NCBI GenBank assembly: GCA_023974075.1
Contig: CM043793.1
Span: 4,540,896 to 4,604,895, forward strand
DNA from: Chaenocephalus aceratus
Taxonomy: Eukaryota > Chordata > Actinopteri > Perciformes > Channichthyidae
Reading direction: 5' to 3'
DNA length: 64,000 bases
This document shows positions 1 to 64,000 of the stretch, piece by piece (position 1 is the stretch's first letter; each line of letters opens with the position of its first letter). The position numbers were made by a program, and so were the translations under genes. Under the pieces are notes generated by a model. It made no database searches. It saw only the letters and a list, made by a program, of their open reading frames with translations, and was not told where the DNA came from.

Positions 1-478
1 AGGACAAGTACTCAGGTGTGGTACTTCAGCAAAAGTACCAGGGTTTCAAAAATACTCTAAGTAAAAGTCAGAAATGTTAAGTAAAAGTAGAAAAGTATCA
101 GAATCAAAATAAACGTATAGCGACAGTAAAAGTAGTCGTTGTGCAGATTGGTCCATTTCAGAATAATATATATATGATTATGTTTTATAATGATTGATCA
201 TGAAAGTGTTCTCAAAGCTGGTGAAGGTGCAGCTAGTCTGAAGTACTTTGTAGACTGCAGGGTAGCTGGTGGATTTACTCCAGGTGGAACTAAAGTCTGA
301 TTTAACACTTGATTATATTTCATATCATTCATCCACATCTGTGAAGTAACTGAAGGTATTAAATACATGTAGTGGAATAAAAGTACACCATTTACCTCTG
401 AATTGTAGTGGAGTAGAAGTACCAAGTACTCAAGTGAAGTACAATTGTACTTAAGTAAATGTACTTATTTACCAACCC
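1..478. mobile_element. AAGTAC-rich hAT-like element, left end outside window
   Basis: One of about ten copies in this window of a non-autonomous element whose ends and interior are full of AAGTAC/GTACTT words and which shares a core (ACTTGATTATATTTCATATC region and the AACTAAAGTCTGATT region). It carries no coding capacity. Bases 479-849 show nothing recognisable. Confidence 0.75.
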
Positions 479-849
479 CCTGTATATTTTGTATATATTT
501 AATTTACCCACACCTCACCCGAACAGTTTTCCTGAATATAACTTCGGCGGTGAACAGCCTCTGCACACAGCTGTAATCCCAAACTGTGACCGTACAGACA
601 GGTGTGGTTCTCTCAGGTGTTCTCATGTCATCATGACGCCTGGAAGATTATTTACACAAGATCTATGACCCGGAGCCACAACTCACAGGCTTTATCTGAT
701 ATCCTACACCACTGAAGGTCATATCTGGTGACACAGCATTTTCAATGCACAGCATAAAAGCTTGAAATACAAAAGTAGCTCAATGGGAAAATATCTTCAG
801 AATCCAGTATTTACTTGAAGCACCTAATTAGAATGTAAAAGAAGAAGAA

Positions 850-1185
850 TTGGGAGGGATGAAACTCTCTTTAATGGTCTCACATGCAGAGTACACAGCA
901 CACACAGTGACAGGTGTTCTCTGCTTTTTAACCCATCCTAGTACCAGGAGTCTAGTACTAGGAGCAGTGGGCAACTATTGTACAGCGCCCGGGGAGCAAT
1001 GGGAGTGGGGGGGGAAGGGGGATGTCTGGTGCCTTGCTCAAGGGCACCATGGCAGGGCAGGATGTGAACTGGGACCTCTCCAAGTAGCAGTCCACACTCC
1101 ATATTTAGGACTGGTCGGGGACTTGAACCGGCGACCGTACGGCTCACAGTCCAAGCCCCTACTGACTGAACTCTTGCCGGACCAT
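850..1185 (-). mobile_element. tRNA-derived SINE, minus strand
   Basis: Near-identical to the copy at 59375-59690. Read on the minus strand it has a tRNA-like head with a B-box GGTTCAAGTCCCC and a body with TACTAGACTCCTGGTACTAG. The extreme 5' head with the A-box side is degraded here (last shared word TCAGTCAGTAGG). Confidence 0.8.
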
Positions 1186-1578
1186 TCCACATGGACCAGA
1201 TAGTAGTTGTCCCTTAAACCATCATTTTAACACTTATTCATGAAGGAATAAACTATATATATCTTGACATGGTTCCTTTACAAGACAGTTGATAAAGCTC
1301 GGCCCAAATTAAAGGACATGGCATTTTAGTTTCCTTAATTTATAGTAATGCATAGTGCATAATCCAAATAGAGTAGCTACGTTCTCAAATTGCAATGTTC
1401 TTTAAATAAAATGTGGATATTTTTAAACAATTAAATCAGGCTATATCTGATGAAAGTGAAAAGACTTGGAGTAACTGTTAACCCCAACTTCTAATGACTT
1501 TTACCTAACGAGTGTTGTGTACTAATGTCAGTAGGCCTATCACAAGGAAATTGTGACAATGTTGTTTACCATTAGTCA

Positions 1579-1584
1579 TTTATT
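1579..1584 (-). terminator. Candidate ak6 poly(A) signal
   Basis: TTTATT on the plus strand reads AATAAA on the minus strand about 260 nt downstream of the ak6 stop. It is the nearest good hexamer in 1186-1844, a stretch that otherwise shows no recognisable feature and is taken as 3' UTR and flank. AT-rich DNA gives such hexamers by chance. Confidence 0.35.
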
Positions 1585-1844
1585 ATCAAAAATATGACAC
1601 GAATGCAGCAGTACACAAGTGCTATGACGAAGCCAGTACGCTCCGTTACATATCATGTTATGGCTTCCGACTTGTGTCAGTAAGTCTGTTCGATACCATT
1701 TTTAAATAGATAACCATCCACTGCTTTAAAGTCCGACCATTTGCCAAGCCACTGAAGAAAATATCATAAGTCTTCATGTGGGCAAATGTAGTTTACCATT
1801 TATGTTTAATTGTCCAAATAACTTTTGTTGACAGAGTCCAGCTT

Positions 1845-15555
<13,711 letters not shown>

Positions 15556-16367
15556 AGCTTATTAGCAGACAACACGTGTCGTAATGACGGCACCTGCAAA
15601 ACACAATAGTATTATAATTTCTTCATGCCATTCCAGACACTCTCTTTAGAATTTAAGATACATGTTAAGAAACGAACCTGAAAAAGATAAAGGTGTCGAA
15701 TTGGCGTTAGTTAGCTAGCTTGATGTTAGCAAACACGCCAGACCTCCACAAACACTGCAGTGAACTGGTTGCTTTACGTCAGTTTTACGTCAATAAACAG
15801 ACAGTTTGCGGTATGACGTATCCCCGGAGTTTAAATCGTTTAAATAAATACACTTCAGTTTGCCTCAGCAACTTTTTAGTAATATTACGGTACTCCCTCT
15901 TGGATTTACACATTAACTTTAGTTCTCATTTCACCCTAAAAAGGTAAAGACGGGTGTGCTTCACATGGTCAAACAAGGTGAGTTCAGACACATATTATAT
16001 TGGCTGTGTACAAACTAACAATTTAGTTAGCTTACATATCCAACCTTCTGCGGTCCACATGTGGATGTAGTTACACCCCCGGACTTTTAAATATAATACA
16101 ATGTAGTCGTAGCTAATACACACATTATATGCTGAGGTGTGGGGATATGTTAATATATGTGTCAGCACAATAACAACGATAAGAAGTTAAGGTAATACAG
16201 AACCTTAAACCTCCGCCCACCTTTTTATTATGCTGTATACTACAAATATAAGTGTTTATTGTTTTGCTGCCTGTGTTAGCTCGAGCTAAAAGCATCTCCA
16301 CCACCAACTTCAGGGTCGCAGGTGATGCTTGAGCTGCTGGCCTCGATGTGAGGCAGCACGGTGCAGG
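15556..16367. promoter_or_regulatory. Head-to-head ak6/rad17 promoter region
   Basis: This 812-bp interval separates the two start codons, transcribed in opposite directions, and is free of recognisable transposons. It holds an E-box CACGTG (15573-15578), two ACGTCA half-sites (15776-15781 and 15787-15792) and a TGACGT half-site (15814-15819). CRE-type sites are common in housekeeping promoters. No TATA box is placed convincingly. Bidirectional activity is inferred from geometry. Confidence 0.65.
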
Positions 16368-45902
<29,535 letters not shown>

Positions 45903-46572
45903 CACATCCGCTGTCATGCTGTGACACATCCACTATTTCACTGGATGTCCTTATGAATGACTTTTGGCTTGGTATGCAGGAGGATCAGCGACACGTGAAA
46001 GAAACAAGACCAGGTCTGAGATTGACAAAGGAAAAACAATATTACTATTTAAAAGCTGGTATACTTTCACTTTCCCCTCAGAAATCAGACCTTTGAGAAT
46101 TTAGATTTGTATTCATACCTGAACCTGTACTCCATAGTGTGTTGATGACTGCGATGCTAGCTCTGGTATCACCAGTGTTTCTGCCTCATCGAGGTGTCAC
46201 CTGTAGAAGATAAGAATGTTTTGTCTAATGGAAGCTGTGATTCTTAAGCTGGAAAACAGGCTCATGATAATATGAAAGCATGGGGATTCATTTCTCCTAA
46301 ATGGCCCTTAACAGTTCAGTTGTACCAGTTAACATATTGTCAGTATTTATTGTGTGAAGTGCATGTTCAGCACTTGTTATGTTTTACTTCACATATCTTT
46401 GCTTTGCTGAGTGACTGTTGAACCTTAGATGAACCTGTAATGGAGAACCCGTCTGTGAACAAGCCAAGCATTAAACTGACATCTGTTAATTCACCGTGTT
46501 CCATGGGCGGATGGACAATTACAGTAAATGCCTTTTTGATGGACAACTAGTTTATTTCTTAAGAAGAATGTG

Positions 46573-46578
46573 AATAAA
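46573..46578 (+). terminator. rad17 poly(A) signal
   Basis: AATAAA about 670 nt past the rad17 stop, in an otherwise featureless 3' UTR (45903-46590), and upstream of the next promoter. Confidence 0.55.
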
Positions 46579-46986
46579 AATAATGCGTGAAACTGATCAT
46601 TGGGCTCTTTAATTGCACATTATCTTGCTTTTACTCGCACACACCCCTTTACCCAATATTTACTTTACAGCAGTTTCAGGAAGCTCCTTTAAATAGTCCC
46701 TCTGTTCTTGGTGACGCACTAAACTATATTTAACTTGAGGAAAACTTAAGAAATAATTCCTTCTGTGATACCTTTTTTAAATCTACGAGGGCTAATAATG
46801 CATATCTTATTCATCTAATACATAACTACATTTTTAGAATTTAAAATTGTTCTGTTTTCCTGTCATTGTAATAAGGTTGTGAATTGTTTTACTTATTTGA
46901 CGGTACGTTGTTAATGACTTCAGTTATGTGAGGATGCATCGTGCTTTTTTAATTGAAAAATAGATTGAGTTTATTTCATGTCAGGA

Positions 46987-46994
46987 CCGGAAGT
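46987..46994 (+). promoter_or_regulatory. ETS-type site in likely ccdc125 promoter
   Basis: CCGGAAGT is the GABP/ETS consensus often found at TATA-less vertebrate promoters. It lies just ahead of a GC-richer block ending at a clean donor (47214), fitting a start site about here. Confidence 0.45.
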
Positions 46995-47214
46995 AGTTTG
47001 TGTTGGGCGCCGATAGCTTGGTTAACGCTGGGGCAGGTTGCGTTCAGGTGCAGAAAGGAAGCGACTCCGCCGAGTTATCTATACAAATATTCTAAACTTG
47101 TTAGAGCTGTCTCTTCGGAGGTAACTCTGGGATCAAACTTCACTAACTGGGTTTTATCTGAGTCCGCTGGGAAGCGCCAACAGGAATATAACGCTCACTG
47201 CTTCAGAGCTGCAG
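46995..47214 (+). other. ccdc125: Probable ccdc125 5' non-coding exon
   Basis: The block ends CTGCAG|GTAAGA, a strong donor, and contains no ATG after the ETS site. The next exon opens with ATG directly after its acceptor, so this would be wholly 5' UTR. Transcript evidence is lacking. Confidence 0.45.
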
Positions 47215-47317
47215 GTAAGAGGAAGTAACCATCCTAACGATCATCATCATTCAGAGACATTTCTGGCATTATGGTGGCACAGTTCAGGTGCGACACTGGT
47301 AAAGGGCAAAGATCGTT

Positions 47318-47905
47318 AGTGGTGTAAAGTAACCAAGTACATTTACTCAAGTACTGTACTTAAGTACACATTGAAGTATTTGTACTTTACTCAAGTAGGC
47401 TACTAATATATTTTTGCTACTTTGTAGCCTACTCTTCAAGCCCACTACAAAGCAGTGACAAATGTTGTACTTTTCCTCCACTACAGTTATTTAACACCTT
47501 TAGTGACTTCACAGATGTGGATGAATGATGTGAAATATAACCAAGTGTTAAATCAGACTTTAGTTCCACCTGGAGTAAATCCACCAGCTACCCTGCAGTC
47601 TACAAAGTACTTCAGACTAGCTGCACCTTCCCCAGCTTTGAGAACACTTTCATGATCAATCATTATAAAACATATCATATATATTATTCTGAAATGGACC
47701 AATCTGCACAATCACCACTTTCACTTTTGATACTTTAAGTATATTTTGATGTTAATACTTTTCTACTTTTAGATCAGATTCAGATTCAACTTTATTGTCA
47801 TTACATAGTACAAGTACTTGAGGAACATTTTGAATGCAGGACTTTTACTTGTAACAGAGTATTCCTACGTACTTCTACTTTTACTCAAGTACAAGATCTG
47901 AGTAC
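47318..47905. mobile_element. AAGTAC-rich hAT-like element in ccdc125 intron 1
   Basis: Starts TTAGTGGTGTAAAGTAACC and shares the family core. A 45-bp retroelement-tail word (TTCAACTTTATTGTCATTAC) interrupts it at about 47770-47815. Confidence 0.8.
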
Positions 47906-47924
47906 TTCTCCCTATTTTATACTA

Positions 47925-48072
47925 CTTCAATAAATGTAGTGGAATAAAAGTACACGATTTGCCTCTGAATTGTAGTGGAGTAGAAGTAAAAAGTAGCAAA
48001 CAATGTAAATACTCAAATAAAATACTTAAGTACTGTACTTGAGTGCATTTCCTCTGTTACTTTCCACCTCTG
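47925..48072. mobile_element. Truncated AAGTAC-rich hAT-like element before ccdc125 coding exon 1
   Basis: Shares TGAATTGTAGTGGAGTAGAA and ends TTACTTTCCACCTCTG, six bases before the exon. Confidence 0.75.
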
Positions 48073-48078
48073 GTCCAG

Positions 48079-58404
<10,326 letters not shown>

Positions 58405-58512
58405 GTGACTACACCCAACCCTTTTCCTTTATTCAACAACATATATGGTGTCTACAAACATTTCACATCAGGGGTAGACATTTAAATGAATGAAAAATGA
58501 CATCAGGTAAAT

Positions 58513-58700
58513 CAGGGGTGGGGAACCTTTTTCCTCTCAAGGGCCATTTCCATTTTTACAACATCCTACGAGGGCCGTCAAATTATTGAACTCAACCTCT
58601 GCTTAAAAAAACTAAAATCACAGGCCATTCATTTGGCCTTTCTTTCATGCTGTGCAAAGAAAAAGCAACCTCTTAATCCAGATATCTTACCATGATTCGA
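58513..58700. mobile_element. Truncated hAT left end
   Basis: Begins CAGGGGTGGGGAACCTTTTT, a common vertebrate hAT terminus; no matching right end was found. 58701-59312 shows no gene. Confidence 0.45.
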
Positions 58701-59312
58701 GCCTGCATTCACGACGTGCACGGTGTGGCATGACCACCAAAACAGAAAGATATGGACACAAGATGTGTGCAAATGTATTTAGTTTCCTATACATGTGAAC
58801 ATAATTTAAGTCGGGGGGACCTAACCTCCTCTAGGGGGGTCCGGGGGCAAGCTCCCCCGGGAAGATTTGTTTTAAATGTTGAAGTTAAAAGCATCAATCT
58901 GGTGCACTTTGAGAGCAACATTAGGAGATCTATGGATACATCTCTCTCTCTCATATCTCCCATATGAAACAGAACTGTAAGCAGATTTACTTTTTCTTTA
59001 TCAATCAATCACATTTATTTATAAAGAACATTTAAAAACATTTAAAAACAACACACGTTCACCAAAGTGCTTATGGATATTTTACAAATCACTCCCCTTT
59101 CAAACTGTATTCTTGTTTATTGATAACAACTTTTTTTACTGTCATATAGTATTTTATACCTGTTTTTCATTTATTCTCTTATTTTTTTATAACTATAATG
59201 ATCATATAAAGGTGTGCCTTTACCTCACTGAGCTCAGGTTATCAGAGCCTCTCAGTCTGTCAGGAGAGAGCTCTCTTCCACCTGGTTGTAGAAAATGCTC
59301 TTTATAGATACA

Positions 59313-59370
<58 letters not shown>

Positions 59371-59372
59371 TG
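59313..59372 (+). repeat. Compound TG/TA/CA microsatellite
   Basis: (TG)n(TA)n(CA)n immediately 5' of the SINE. Confidence 0.97.
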
Positions 59373-59374
59373 TC

Positions 59375-59690
59375 TGGCAGTGGCTCAGTCAGTAGGGGCT
59401 TGGACTGTGAGCCGTATGGTCGCCGGTTCAAGTCCCCGACCTACATATGGAGTGTGGACTGCTACTTGGAGAGGTCCCTGTTCACATCCTGCCCTGCCGT
59501 GGTGCCCTTGAGCAAGGCACCAGACATCCCCCTTCCCCCCTCACTGCCATTGCTCCATGGGCGCTGTACAATAGCTGCCCACTGCTCCTAGTACTAGACT
59601 CCTGGTACTAGGATGGGTTAAAAGCAGAGAACACATGTCACTGTGTGCTGTGTGCTCTGCATGTGTGACCATTAAAGAGGGTTTCATTAT
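59375..59690 (+). mobile_element. tRNA-derived SINE, plus strand
   Basis: Head TGGCAGTGGCTCAGTCAGTA (A-box-like TGGCTCAGTCAG), B-box GGTTCAAGTCCCC, then a body shared with the minus-strand copy at 850-1185. Ends in an AT-rich TTATATTATATTC tail. 59691-60240 shows no gene. Confidence 0.88.
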
Positions 59691-60249
59691 ATTATATTCT
59701 ATATTCGTTAGCATAGCTAGCTAACCAGATGCTAAAAATCCCCGGTACCGCTCTCTCTCTCTCGCTCAAACAAAATGTGCTCGTGACACACACACACAGC
59801 CGAGCTTGAATGACACACAAAGACACAGAAGTAGTTCCACTGTAATGTAGCATATTCTTTTCGATGGCGTTATTATATGATCAGTATGACAGATCAACAG
59901 ATCACCACTGGGCTTTCAACTAAAGACACAGCCATGCAAAAACTGCGGCATGTGTGCGGCTCCTTATGTGTACTACAAGTGCCGGAGCGGCGTTCCGGTG
60001 CTCTCCGCTCTACACCATGCTCTACACCTATGGGATTAGTTTTGTATCATAAAGATAAAGCAACACTTTCTCAGAATAAAGCAAAACTATGAGTTTAAAA
60101 GAAAAAAAACTAAGTCAAGCAAAATAAAATACATTTCAAAAATAAAACTATAAGTTGCAAACAAATCATTTGTGTAATCATGTAAACTACAAGTATTTTT
60201 TCTTTGTTTTAACATAGGTTTTTGTTTGCAGTTCTTGTTTCTTCTTTCT

Positions 60250-60821
60250 CAATGTACTTTACTTCAGTCTTTAAATGTTTTCCTTCTATGTACTTCTACT
60301 CCACTACAATTCAGAGGTAAAAAGTGTACTTTTACTACTCTTCATTTATTTGGTTCCTTTAGTTACTTAACAGATGTGGATGAATGATGTGAAATATAAT
60401 CAAGTGTTAAATCAGACTTTAGTTCCACCTGGAGTAAATCCACCAGCTACCCTGCAGTCTACAAAGTCATTCAGACTAGCTGCACCTTTACCAGCTTTGA
60501 GAACACTTTCATGATCAATCATTATAAAACATATCATATATATTATTCTGAAATGGACCAATCTGCACAATGACTACTTTTACCTTTGGTACTTTAAGTA
60601 AGGAGAGCAGCAGCAACATGAACACAGTGGCAGCAGCAGCATAGCGAGGCAGAGGCAGCAGACCTGGCAGCTTAAATAGAGCGGCAGGTCTAGGAGAATG
60701 TGTTTGGTTGGTTGTAAGAGGGACGAGGCACGTCACGTGTTAATGTATCATTGGTGCTCCAGTTGACTGCCTGAACTAGCTCGCAGGCTTCGCCCATATC
60801 TGAGTACTCCTCCCACCTCTG
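60250..60821. mobile_element. AAGTAC-rich hAT-like element with internal insert
   Basis: Core from TTCAGAGGTAAAAAG to the TTCTGAAATGGACC word, then about 200 bp of unrelated sequence (60601-60797), then the terminus TGAGTACTCCTCCCACCTCTG. Confidence 0.75.
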
Positions 60822-60957
60822 CGCCTGACACACTTATTTTCCAACAACCTGAATAAATAAAACCAATATCATTCCTAATGACATGAAAGGTAATAAGATA
60901 AGATGAGAAGGGGAAATGCAGTTTTCCATTCTGTTATTGTATACACACACACTAGAC

Positions 60958-61741
60958 CTTTATTCCTTGCGTAGTTACAATATCTACAACAGGCTCTGGT
61001 GTCTTTTTAGCTTTTGAAAAGAGCATTACCTTGGTTTTATCAACATTTAAAAGAAGCTTTAGTTCAGAGAGCTGAGTCTGAATAATGTTAAAAACTGCTT
61101 GCAATTCAACAACAGCCTCCTTAATGGAGGAACCTGCACAGTACATCACGGTATCGTCCGCATAAAAATGTAAGGTTGCTCCATCGACATTTTCACCTAA
61201 ACTATTGATGTAGATGGAGAATAAAAGTGGACCTAAAACAGAACCTTGAGGAACACCATTAGCAATGTTTAACCACTCAGAAGACAGCCCATCAAAATGA
61301 ACACATTGGGACCTTTCAGAGAGGTAGTTCACAAACCACCCACTGCAAGGCTGGATATGCCAATACTGAGTAGCCTCTGCTTTAACATGTGATGATCGAC
61401 GGTATCAAACGCTTTGGAAAAGTCAATAAATAGAGCTGCACAACTCTGCTTATTATCTAAAAAACTCGCCACAACATTCACCACTTTCATTGTGGCAGTG
61501 ATGGTGCTGTGTTGCTTTCTGAAGCCTGACTGATGTTTAGACAGGATGTCATTTGTACATAAAAACACCGTTACCTGTTCACTCACTAGGCGTTCAAGAA
61601 CCTTAGCCAGAACTGATAATTTAGAGATGGGCCTTTAATTATTTAATAAAGTGGCCTCCCCACCTTTTAGTAGAGGCAGGACATACGCTGACTTCCACAA
61701 TTTTGGAATTGTGTTTGAGCTGAGGGAGAGGTTAAAAAGAG
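60958..61741 (-). mobile_element. CR1/Rex1-like LINE reverse transcriptase fragment
   Basis: Minus-strand frames encode KHQSGFRKQHSTITATMKVV, FIDFSKAFDTVDHH, NGVPQGSVLGPLLFSIYINS and HFYADDTVMY, the palm motifs including the YADD catalytic box. Two frames are needed, so it is broken. A different LINE family from the two L2-like copies. Confidence 0.88.
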
Positions 61742-61916
61742 TTCAATCAGGAGAGACGTTGATGTATGAAATACATATTTATTACTGGTACACGTTATAT
61801 GAATTAAATAATGATTGCCAGAATTGAGACAGAAGAATGGAATGGTGTTTGGCGATTAGGCCCCGGTTTGCAGGATTATCATTCAGGAGGGGAAGAACTG
61901 CTCCGAAGAAACCCCC
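61742..61916. repeat. Direct repeat, distal copy
   Basis: 175 bp, TTCAATCAGGAGAGACGTTG to CTCCGAAGAAACCCCC, about 96 percent identical by eye to 62684-62858. Confidence 0.9.
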
Positions 61917-62155
61917 CGGGGTCTAGACACTGGTGGTGGTGATAAGTAGGTGGGACCGGTCTGAAGGGAGAAGGTTTAGCTTGGCCCTGTAGGAGACGGG
62001 AGGCAAAAGGGGTGAAGGAGGGTTGCGCATTGTCACCTGAAATGACAGCTGACAAGAGGGAAGAGCAGATTTAAAGGGAGAGAGGAGTGATTGGTTAGCT
62101 GGAGAGTGACGCCCCCGATCACTTAATGAGGGAGGAGAGAGTATTGAAATGACAT

Positions 62156-62622
62156 CAGGGGCGGTTCTAGGGGGGGGCAGGGGGGGCCAGTGCCCCCCTA
62201 ACACTGACCTCTGACCCCCCTGTGGCCCCCCTAACAATGACTTTTTTTTTTTTCCATTTTTTTTTAAATGTATATTTTCTGGTACCGCAGGATTTTGTTG
62301 CTGTAATGTGAGATTGTGCAGACACCCTTATGTAAAGTAGAGATGTAACTGTTCATTGCCTTTATTTTTATATAAATATGGTGTTAGTGCAAACATTGCA
62401 CTATAACTTAAGCTGAAGCTAACAGTAATAACTATAAGATCTATCTGAAATAAATAAGTGTACTGAAACAAATACCAATAACTGTATTGCATTGTTTTCT
62501 TATGCGCAATTACTTCATACTGTCTAGTTCTCTTTTTCGTCCTGCATTTATTGTGCCCCCCTCAGAAAATAACTGGCCCCCCAGTGGCCCCCCCCAGTCA
62601 AATTGGTCTAGAACCGCCACTG
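62156..62622. mobile_element. 467-bp hAT between the direct repeats
   Basis: Ends CAGGGGCGGTTCTAG and the inverse of CAGTGGCGGTTCTAG, flanked by perfect AATGACAT at 62148-62155 and 62623-62630. Rich in C and G homopolymers near both ends. Non-coding. Confidence 0.95.
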
Positions 62623-62683
62623 AATGACATGTAATATGAATGAAGAGCTTGGTCTTCCTGCTTGAACTTGCGCTAAGCTTAAT

Positions 62684-62858
62684 TTCAATCAGGAGAGAAG
62701 TTGATGTATGAAATACATATTTATTACTGGGACACGTCATATGAATGAAATAATGATTGCCAGAATTGAGACAGGAGAATGGAATGGTGTTTGGCGATTA
62801 GGCCCCGGTTTGCAGGATTATCATTCAGGAGGGGAAGAACCGCTCCGAAGAAACCCCC
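62684..62858. repeat. Direct repeat, proximal copy
   Basis: Same length as the copy at 61742-61916 and starting at the same word TTCAATCAGGAGAGA. Confidence 0.9.
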
Positions 62859-62954
62859 AAAGAAGTGAAGTATGAAATACTGAGCTGTAATGAGTTTCTT
62901 ACCTTGTGGGCTGACTGCGGTGATCTGTGGATGAAATCATGTGGATTAAATAAT

Positions 62955-63370
62955 CGGCCGGAATTACTGCCGGGCTTACTGTACATCATAAGATGCTTGA
63001 CCCGAGAGTCGACGGCCGGAATCAGCGCCGGACTTACGAGAACACTACCACTAAACAACGGCCGGAATCGTTGCCGGGCTTACTGTGCATCATAAGATGC
63101 TTGACCCGAGAGCCGACAGCCGGAATCAGTGCCGGGCTTACGGACTACCACTAAACAACGGCCGGAATCGCTGCCGGGCTTACTGTACATCATAAGATGC
63201 TGACCCGATGGTCGACGGCCGGAATCAGCGCCGGGTTTACGTGAACACTACCACTAAACAAACGGCCGGAATCACTGCCGGGCTTACTGTACATCATAAG
63301 ATGCTGACCCGGAGGTCGACGGCCGGAATCAGTGCCGGGCTTACGTGAACACTCCCACTAAACATTGCCG
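62955..63370. repeat. About 115-bp tandem array, roughly 3.5 units
   Basis: Each unit has CGGCCGGAATC...GCCGGGCTTACTGTACATCA, ATAAGATGCTTGACCCGAG, a second GGCCGGAATCAG...CCGGGCTTACG half and ACACTACCACTAAACAA. The two halves of a unit are themselves related. Lies 3' of the recombinase frame. Confidence 0.9.
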
Positions 63371-64000
63371 ACACGATGGTCGATGACCTGCGATGCAGGG
63401 TTAAACATTAACACAATGAACACTACCACTAAAATGCATAAATACCAGGTTAGAGAGATCTTCGGATGGCCGCACGGCGCTGATGTCCGGGCGAATGTAG
63501 GATGTGAAGGCAGAGGAGGACCACCGTCCAAGTTGTTGTAGGGATGAGGAAGAAATACCTTGATTGCGGCAGGGTTGCTGCACCTATCCTGAACGAAGCC
63601 CTGAAATGCTATTAAGACACCACCACCAGTTATATGCATGTTTACCATAGGTAAACTGGAGAGATCTTGGATTGCCGGCGCGAGCCGATGTCCGGGCGAA
63701 GAGGGAGATGTAGACAATGTAATGCAGCTGTTAGCATGAGTACAGTGATGCATGAATATCATAACCTGGCTTATCGTAAGCCATGTGAGCATGAAACCAA
63801 AAATATAAATGAAATGCAATATGCGCAGCATAAGATGATGTATGCTTAGGTAAATGCTGAAACATGACCCATGATATAGGACTAGCTTAATTAGCAGTTT
63901 ATTTACTCCACGTGAGACATAGATGCTGATGTGCTTGATTGGGTGATTAGACTGTCTTCTATCATCTTACATGAACTTCTCTTTCTCCCTGAAAGAAACC

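Larger units (their letters stand above)
61742..63850 (-). mobile_element. 3' part of a tyrosine-recombinase (DIRS/Ngaro-like) retrotransposon
   Basis: On the minus strand about 63583-63440 encodes SSLQQLGRWSSSAFTSYIRP, the C-terminal signature of tyrosine recombinases with the nucleophile Tyr in SYIR. Downstream (minus sense) lie a 115-bp tandem array, then two 175-bp direct repeats (62684-62858 and 61742-61916), an arrangement like the B1-A2-B2 split repeats of Ngaro elements. The 5' part would lie past the window. A duplicated piece of the recombinase end is seen at about 63655-63710. Other genes of the element are not visible. Confidence 0.5.

Noticed and set aside
46953..47228. 91-codon frame as ccdc125 N-terminus
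   Set aside because: Its ATG precedes the likely start site, the sequence resembles no part of CCDC125, and it does not join coding exon 1 in frame.
59375..59440. tRNA gene
   Set aside because: A- and B-box words are present but the clover-leaf is degenerate and the segment continues into a SINE body shared with another copy.

Overview
The window is nuclear genomic DNA from a teleost fish. The evidence is vertebrate multi-exon genes with GT-AG introns, very dense class I and class II transposons of kinds common in ray-finned fish (L2/CR1-like, L1-like and RTE/Rex3-like LINEs, Tc1, hAT, PIF/Harbinger, a DIRS/Ngaro-like element, a tRNA-derived SINE), and many long CA/GT microsatellites. Species cannot be read from the sequence.

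Three protein-coding genes form the real gene content, in the order ak6(-) <-> rad17(+) -> ccdc125(+). AK6, RAD17 and CCDC125 are also neighbours in human (5q13), so the block looks like conserved vertebrate synteny. ak6 (five exons, 15555 down to 1845) encodes a complete 174-residue nuclear adenylate kinase/ATPase. rad17 (16 coding exons, 16368-45902) encodes the checkpoint clamp loader that places the 9-1-1 clamp on damaged DNA; exon 12 carries apparent frame disruptions. ccdc125 starts about 46.98 kb and runs off the right end; nine exons, eight of them coding, are visible. ak6 and rad17 start head to head 812 bp apart in a region with three CRE-type half-sites. rad17 and ccdc125 are tandem, with the rad17 poly(A) signal about 400 bp before the likely ccdc125 promoter.

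Most of the remaining sequence is intronic transposon and tandem-repeat DNA. 1-15 kb (ak6 introns): an L2-like LINE copy carrying a 412-bp hAT whose empty site survives in a second LINE copy at 22.6-26.3 kb, an SGNH-esterase retroelement fragment, and a hAT nested inside another hAT. 15-32 kb (rad17 introns 1-3): clustered AAGTAC-rich hAT elements, a 263-bp GT repeat, the second L2-like LINE head to head with an L1-like LINE, and a full-length Tc1 inside the L1. 32-46 kb: rad17 exons 4-16, with a roughly 77-unit 34-bp minisatellite and a 26-bp minisatellite in intron 10. 47-64 kb: ccdc125 with hAT, TTAA-site and Harbinger elements, then a LINE reverse transcriptase fragment and the 3' part of a tyrosine-recombinase retrotransposon.

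A recurring theme is how closely repeats crowd splice sites: ends of one hAT-like family supply the pyrimidine tracts before rad17 exon 4 and the first coding exon of ccdc125, a CA repeat begins inside the rad17 exon 14 donor, and a TTG repeat is the pyrimidine tract of a ccdc125 exon. I found no CRISPR array, operon, prokaryotic island or wholly novel multi-gene system.
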